A stretch of DNA of 27,839 nt from assembly GCA_002319885.1 (NCBI GenBank), contig DCFT01000046.1:54013-81851 (forward strand), read 5' to 3'. This document shows positions 24,025-27,839 of this stretch, piece after piece. The stretch is from Bacteroidales bacterium UBA1797 (GTDB taxonomy: Bacteria; Bacteroidota; Bacteroidia; Bacteroidales; VadinHA17). Numbering within the stretch: the stretch's first letter is position 1; each line of letters starts with the position of its first letter. The translations under genes were made by a program, and so were the position numbers. A model generated the notes under the pieces. It had not been told where the DNA came from, ran no database searches, and was given only the letters and a program-made list of their open reading frames with translations.

Positions 24025-24886
24025 ATTTTATTTTCAGAGTGTAATAACTTACCCCATAACCTCCCCAAATTCCAAGTCCATCTCCCTGTACAGGTGAATT
24101 TATTGTTGAAAGGGACGAAGCGAAAGGGTTACTGACATTCAATACTTCATTCTGAAATGATTTCCAAAAATCATATTGGGTTTTATCAATAGTGCAAAAC
24201 TTTATGCTGACCGAATCTCCTAACTTGAAATATTCATTACCTGCAGAAGAAAGAAAGGAGTCAGGTCCCCTGCTCAGGGAAAATCCGAACTTCTGTCCAC
24301 TGAAAAGAGCATCATCCATTGCCATAATCATAGTGGAATAATACCTGAGGTCTTTACCTATTCTCATTGTCAGAATCCGATAATAATTTTTCACACCCGG
24401 AGGATCTCTAAACTCCACATATATTGTCCCAAGACTATCACTCTCTGATTCAAGTTTAAAATAAACCGTATCGAGTTTTACAGCAGGAGGAATCGTTGTA
24501 CAGGCCCAGGCAGATTTCCCTCCATACTCTGCAGTTAGTGTATAAGTTTTCCCTGTGTCTCCTATAATCTCATTCCCTTCAAAAATGAATGGAGGGAAAT
24601 AATTTTCATTTTTTCTTAATATTAAAATCTCACTCTTTTCACCATCAGTTAATATCACTTTTGCTCTGGTTAATACCAGGGCTCTGATTGATGCAGAATC
24701 AATTGTGGAAAAGTAAGCCGAATTACTGGTGAGCAGGACTTTTGCGAACTGCCCATAATCAATCCAACCATCAATAACAATTTTATCATCAGGTTCAGGC
24801 AGATTGAGGTTAAGATCATTATAACAACTTGTTGTACCTACACAAAATATTGTTAATATGGAAAAACAGTATAGAAATTCTTTCAT
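24023..24886 (-). CDS. DUF4249-type lipoprotein, TBDR partner
   Basis: This 287-residue outer-surface lipoprotein has a signal peptide ending GTTSC (Cys21). It then begins LNLPEPDDKIVIDGWIDYG, the opening typical of DUF4249 proteins, in which a lipoprotein is encoded next to a TonB-dependent receptor. Later stretches with alternating strands (KVILTDGEKSEILIL, GDTGKTYTLTAEYGGKSAWA) match the expected Ig-like beta fold. Its start lies only 5 bp after the receptor's stop codon, so both belong to one operon. By analogy with other receptor/lipoprotein pairs it may cap or load substrate onto the receptor. The ligand is unknown. Confidence 0.82.
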   Translation of the reverse strand: MKEFLYCFSILTIFCVGTTSCYNDLNLNLPEPDDKIVIDGWIDYGQFAKVLLTSNSAYFSTIDSASIRALVLTRAKVILTDGEKSEILILRKNENYFPPFIFEGNEIIGDTGKTYTLTAEYGGKSAWACTTIPPAVKLDTVYFKLESESDSLGTIYVEFRDPPGVKNYYRILTMRIGKDLRYYSTMIMAMDDALFSGQKFGFSLSRGPDSFLSSAGNEYFKLGDSVSIKFCTIDKTQYDFWKSFQNEVLNVSNPFASSLSTINSPVQGDGLGIWGGYGVSYYTLKIK

Positions 24887-24891
24887 AAATA

Positions 24892-27309
24892 CTAAAATTT
24901 AAAACTCCAGCTAACTGATGGTATGATAGGGAAAAGACTAACCACAACTGGTTTTACTTCAAGAGAGTATTTGTCAAGGTCTCCTGAAGCCTGAAAATAT
25001 ATAAAATACGGGTTAGCCCTGTTATAGATATTATAAACTGAAAATATTAATTCTGAGGTCCGGTTCTTCTTTGTAATTATTGTTCTGTTTAATGAAACAT
25101 CCAATCGGTTATAGGCAGGCATTCTGAAGCTATTAACACTGCCATACTGATTAACAACTGAGCCCTGAATTATATATCTGCCTATTGGTAGCGTGTAAGC
25201 ATTTCCGGAAGTATAAATGAATACTGCAGAAGCACTCCATTTTTGATTAAATTTCCTTACATATGTTATTGCAACATCATGCCTTCTATCATACTTGGCA
25301 GGATAAATATAACCTTCATTTATTTCATTAAATTTTTGTTCTGCACGCGACAAAGTATAACTTATCCAACCGGTCGATTTCCCTGATTTAATTTGCAGAT
25401 ATAATTCAACTCCATAAGATTGACCATAACCAACAGCTATATTTTCATCCATATTTCCTTCAATTGAATTATAAATAACGCCCTGAAGAAACTCCAGTTG
25501 GTTATTCATCTTCTTATAGTAGAGTTCAGCAGAAAAGTCAAAATTCCTGTTTAAAAAGTTTTTAAAATAGCCCAGACTTACCTGGTCACCAATTAGTGGT
25601 TTTAGCCCGGAGGTACTTGGGATCCAGATATCTGTTGGCAATGAAGCAGAAGCTGATGTAGCCAGATGTACATACTGGGCTATTCTCATAAAGGAAGCTT
25701 TTATTGAATTGTAAGGATTAAATTGATACTTTAGTACGATCCTGGGCTCAGGATAAGCAAAAAAGGCTAATGATTTACCCCGTGGATAATCTAGAGTATC
25801 TGTGACTTGTCCCAATGAGTTACTTTCAATTTTTCTATATGGACCTCTGTGGTCAAAAAAGGATAATCTTAGTCCCGCTGAAATACTAAGTTTTGATGAA
25901 AGAGGAATAGTTCCATCGCAAAATAATGCTCCTTCAACAGCATTCATTGTACTAAACTGTTCAAAATTTAAAATATAGCTGTCTGCCCTGGCATCGATCC
26001 TGTTCGGAATAAAACTATGTTTTGTCAACTCAAAACCAGTTGATATCTGCTTCTCATTCTGTTTAAATAAGACATTACTTTTTACTGTGTAATCCTCTAT
26101 AGATGAATATAATCCGAAAAAATAGCTGCTTTGAGAACCGGATAGCTCAAAATTATACCTGGTCCATGAGATATTGGTATTCCATTCTCCGTTTCCATTT
26201 ATTTTATGGTCCCAATTCAATGAAGCTAGGCTGTTACCCCACTTTAGAGAGTTCTGCTGATCAATTCCAGTCCTTCCCAATGTGAAATTATCCCTGCCAA
26301 AATAACCTGAAAATGTAAGATTATCTAAATTACTTATTTTAAGAGAGGCTCCTGCATTAAAATCATAAAAATTATACCTGCTTTTATTCTGAAGAAATGA
26401 TTTACTCTTAACTATCTTTCTGATCAAAGGCTCAACGAACAATTCAAGATAAGTACGTCTGGCGCCTAAAACAAATGTCCCTCTTTTCTTGAAAACCGGG
26501 CCTCCTATTGACAGCCTTGAAGAAATTATACCTAAACTTCCCTTAACATCTATAGAATCTCTGTTACCTTTAAAGCTGTCAAGCATAATTACCGACGAAG
26601 CTTTGCCACCATACTGCGCCGGGATTCCTGATTTTATGATACTTATATCTTTAATAATTTCCGGATTAAAAACCGAAAAAAAGCCCAGAAGATGCCCTGG
26701 GTTGTATAACAGAGTGTTATCATATAATATCAGGTTCTGATCGGTACCCCCTCCCCTTACATAGAATCCTATATTTCCTTCTGATCCTGACTGAACTCCT
26801 GGCGTAAGTTGGAGAAGCTTTATCGGATCTGTCTCACCTAAGAGAGAAGGTAACATTTTCATTTCTTTATTAGTCAGGGTAAATGATCCCATAAGCAATG
26901 ACGAGACGTGATCTCTCAGCCTATCTGCTGATATTGTGACTTCATTTACAGAAACGGTTAATGGAGTAAGTGGCACCGACAATTCAATATTTTCATAAAG
27001 AAAAATTATCGTATCATTATGTTCAAACCCTGTGTATGAAAATACAATTTTATGCTCCCCCCGGGGAAGTGAGATTTTAAAATTTCCGGAATTATCTGTG
27101 GTAGTTCCTCTTAAGGTAGTTCTATCATAAATAGAAACAGCTGTTATAATCTGATGAGTAATTTTATTATAAACATTCCCTTTGATTACTAATTCCTGGG
27201 AATACAGTCTGGGCAAAAACAAAAAGAGTAATAGTATATATAGTTGCCCTTTGAGAACTTTTTTAAATAATTGATTATTGAAAAGATGTATGTATACAGT
27301 TACTCTCAT
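24892..27309 (-). CDS. TonB-dependent receptor (DUF4249-associated)
   Basis: This 805-residue outer-membrane receptor has a signal peptide (about 1-38, ending LYSQ), a carboxypeptidase-regulatory-like domain (about 40-120, with TTTDNSGNFKISLPRGEHKIVFSYTGF), a plug (about 130-245, with LLQLTPGVQSG, FYVRGGGTDQNLILYDNTL and GIPAQYGGKASSV) and a long beta-barrel ending in the aromatic WSFKF. The RGGG and YGGKASS features are typical of receptors paired with DUF4249 lipoproteins. Unlike the HmuR-like receptor, it lacks an obvious FRAP-His-NPDL block, so heme is not indicated. The substrate cannot be assigned. The ATG at 27309 leaves a 20-residue basic/polar stretch before the hydrophobic core, longer than usual. 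Confidence 0.9.
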   Translation of the reverse strand: MRVTVYIHLFNNQLFKKVLKGQLYILLLFLFLPRLYSQELVIKGNVYNKITHQIITAVSIYDRTTLRGTTTDNSGNFKISLPRGEHKIVFSYTGFEHNDTIIFLYENIELSVPLTPLTVSVNEVTISADRLRDHVSSLLMGSFTLTNKEMKMLPSLLGETDPIKLLQLTPGVQSGSEGNIGFYVRGGGTDQNLILYDNTLLYNPGHLLGFFSVFNPEIIKDISIIKSGIPAQYGGKASSVIMLDSFKGNRDSIDVKGSLGIISSRLSIGGPVFKKRGTFVLGARRTYLELFVEPLIRKIVKSKSFLQNKSRYNFYDFNAGASLKISNLDNLTFSGYFGRDNFTLGRTGIDQQNSLKWGNSLASLNWDHKINGNGEWNTNISWTRYNFELSGSQSSYFFGLYSSIEDYTVKSNVLFKQNEKQISTGFELTKHSFIPNRIDARADSYILNFEQFSTMNAVEGALFCDGTIPLSSKLSISAGLRLSFFDHRGPYRKIESNSLGQVTDTLDYPRGKSLAFFAYPEPRIVLKYQFNPYNSIKASFMRIAQYVHLATSASASLPTDIWIPSTSGLKPLIGDQVSLGYFKNFLNRNFDFSAELYYKKMNNQLEFLQGVIYNSIEGNMDENIAVGYGQSYGVELYLQIKSGKSTGWISYTLSRAEQKFNEINEGYIYPAKYDRRHDVAITYVRKFNQKWSASAVFIYTSGNAYTLPIGRYIIQGSVVNQYGSVNSFRMPAYNRLDVSLNRTIITKKNRTSELIFSVYNIYNRANPYFIYFQASGDLDKYSLEVKPVVVSLFPIIPSVSWSFKF

Positions 27310-27663
27310 AAGTTAATTTAAGGGTATTGGAGCTTTAAATATAAGAATATTTCGAGCTTAATAATGATTTATCCTTCATCGGCTCCTTGTAGTAACCAGC
27401 AAATACCAAAATTGAATTATGAATAATTATAATTGATTTATCGAAAAGAGGTTACCCTGCATGATTGTACCTGTTTTTGTATCTCAGGGTTTAACTCTCT
27501 TCCACAATATCGGATAAGATTTTTATTTCTTTTTCCTGGCAAGTCAAACAGGAATGAGTACTCAAATAAATAATATGTCGTCTCACCAGTTAAAACATTT
27601 GAATAAATAATGAAAATCTCTATCTTTCCAGCTATTACCCTAACTGGCAACATACCGTCTAAA
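27310..27663. other. Divergent intergenic region, right end
   Basis: This 354-base gap separates the receptor operon from the plus-strand gene at the window edge. On the receptor strand a TATATTTA-like element near 27335-27342 is close to the -7 consensus but lacks a TTG partner. No clear terminator, RNA gene or strong repeat was seen. A 94-codon minus-strand frame across 27438-27722 is judged spurious. Confidence 0.5.
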
Positions 27664-27839
27664 ATGATTTTACCAAATAAACGGATAATTATATTGTTGT
27701 TAATCTTATTTGCCTTTGACACTGCAATATTTTCTCAATCATATTCAAGCAGGAATAACTATACGGGAGCATGGGAAACACCTGCAAGCTGGACCCCGAC
27801 CTGGACAACACCTCAAACCAATGTTTTATTACAAAATAT
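27664..27839 (+). CDS. Secreted protein, N-terminal fragment at window edge
   Basis: Only the first 58 codons lie in the window, and the frame is still open at the last base. It starts with a clean signal peptide (MILPNKRIIILLLILFAF..., cleaved near SQ at about residue 25). It is followed by a Tyr/Trp/Thr-rich mature start, RNNYTGAWETPASWTPTW. This opening is seen in large cell-surface or type IX-secreted proteins of this phylum, but the family cannot be fixed from the fragment. The ATG at 27664 was preferred because it gives a normal signal peptide. An in-frame ATG at 27610 would add 18 residues. Confidence 0.7.
   Translation, partial: MILPNKRIIILLLILFAFDTAIFSQSYSSRNNYTGAWETPASWTPTWTTPQTNVLLQN

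Noticed and set aside
27438..27722. 94-codon minus-strand frame between the receptor and the edge gene
   Set aside because: It overlaps the signal-peptide region of a better plus-strand gene, has no signal or domain pattern and no promoter match.

Overview
The window looks like chromosomal DNA of a Bacteroidota bacterium, probably in the Bacteroidales/Marinilabiliales range. The evidence is an AT-rich composition by eye, two TonB-dependent receptors with N-terminal carboxypeptidase-regulatory-like domains, a HmuY-type lipoprotein, a DUF4249-type lipoprotein, many lipoproteins with short signal peptides, and several upstream TAnnTTTG boxes, the -7 element typical of the phylum. No rRNA, tRNA, transposase, integrase, phage gene or CRISPR array was seen. 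The taxonomic placement is inferred from gene families only.

Layout. (1) 1-196: a short intergenic repeat cluster. (2) 197-3906, minus strand: a heme-acquisition module consisting of an AraC-type regulator, a HmuY-like heme-binding lipoprotein and a HmuR-like receptor. hmuY and hmuR abut as TAG-ATG, and a 13-bp inverted repeat sits directly in front of the hmuY start. (3) 4031-6930, minus: a two-component pair, an NtrC-type sigma54 activator followed by a membrane histidine kinase. (4) 7151-9400, plus: an outer-membrane beta-barrel-like lipoprotein and a calcineurin-like phosphoesterase lipoprotein, closed by a bidirectional terminator. (5) 9534-11142, minus: an SPFH/prohibitin-like membrane protein and a small c-type cytochrome lipoprotein. 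(6) 11508-16190, plus: a complete MacAB-TolC-like tripartite efflux operon (TolC, MacA-like adaptor, ATPase, permease). A sigma54-like sequence lies just upstream, which could tie it to the NtrC-type regulator of region 3.

(7) 16298-18297, minus: a possible stress/sensory operon made of a small HMA-like domain protein, a tandem universal stress protein and a two-TM coiled-coil protein with a possible GAF-like C-terminus. (8) 18907-20712, plus: a PepSY-like secreted protein with a clear terminator, a conserved cytosolic protein of unknown function and a four-TM membrane protein. (9) 20730-22292, minus: a beta-lactamase-fold serine hydrolase lipoprotein. (10) 22526-23923, plus: an uncharacterised large lipoprotein. 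(11) 24023-27309, minus: a TonB-dependent receptor with its DUF4249-type lipoprotein partner. (12) 27664 to the right edge, plus: the start of a secreted protein that runs out of the window.

The window is mostly cell-envelope functions: two nutrient-uptake systems, one efflux pump and several surface lipoproteins, plus the regulators likely to control some of them. The points most worth a second look are the hairpin at the hmuY start, the proposed sigma54 link between the two-component pair and the efflux operon, and the free-standing HMA-like domain next to the stress-protein genes. No clearly new biological system was identified.
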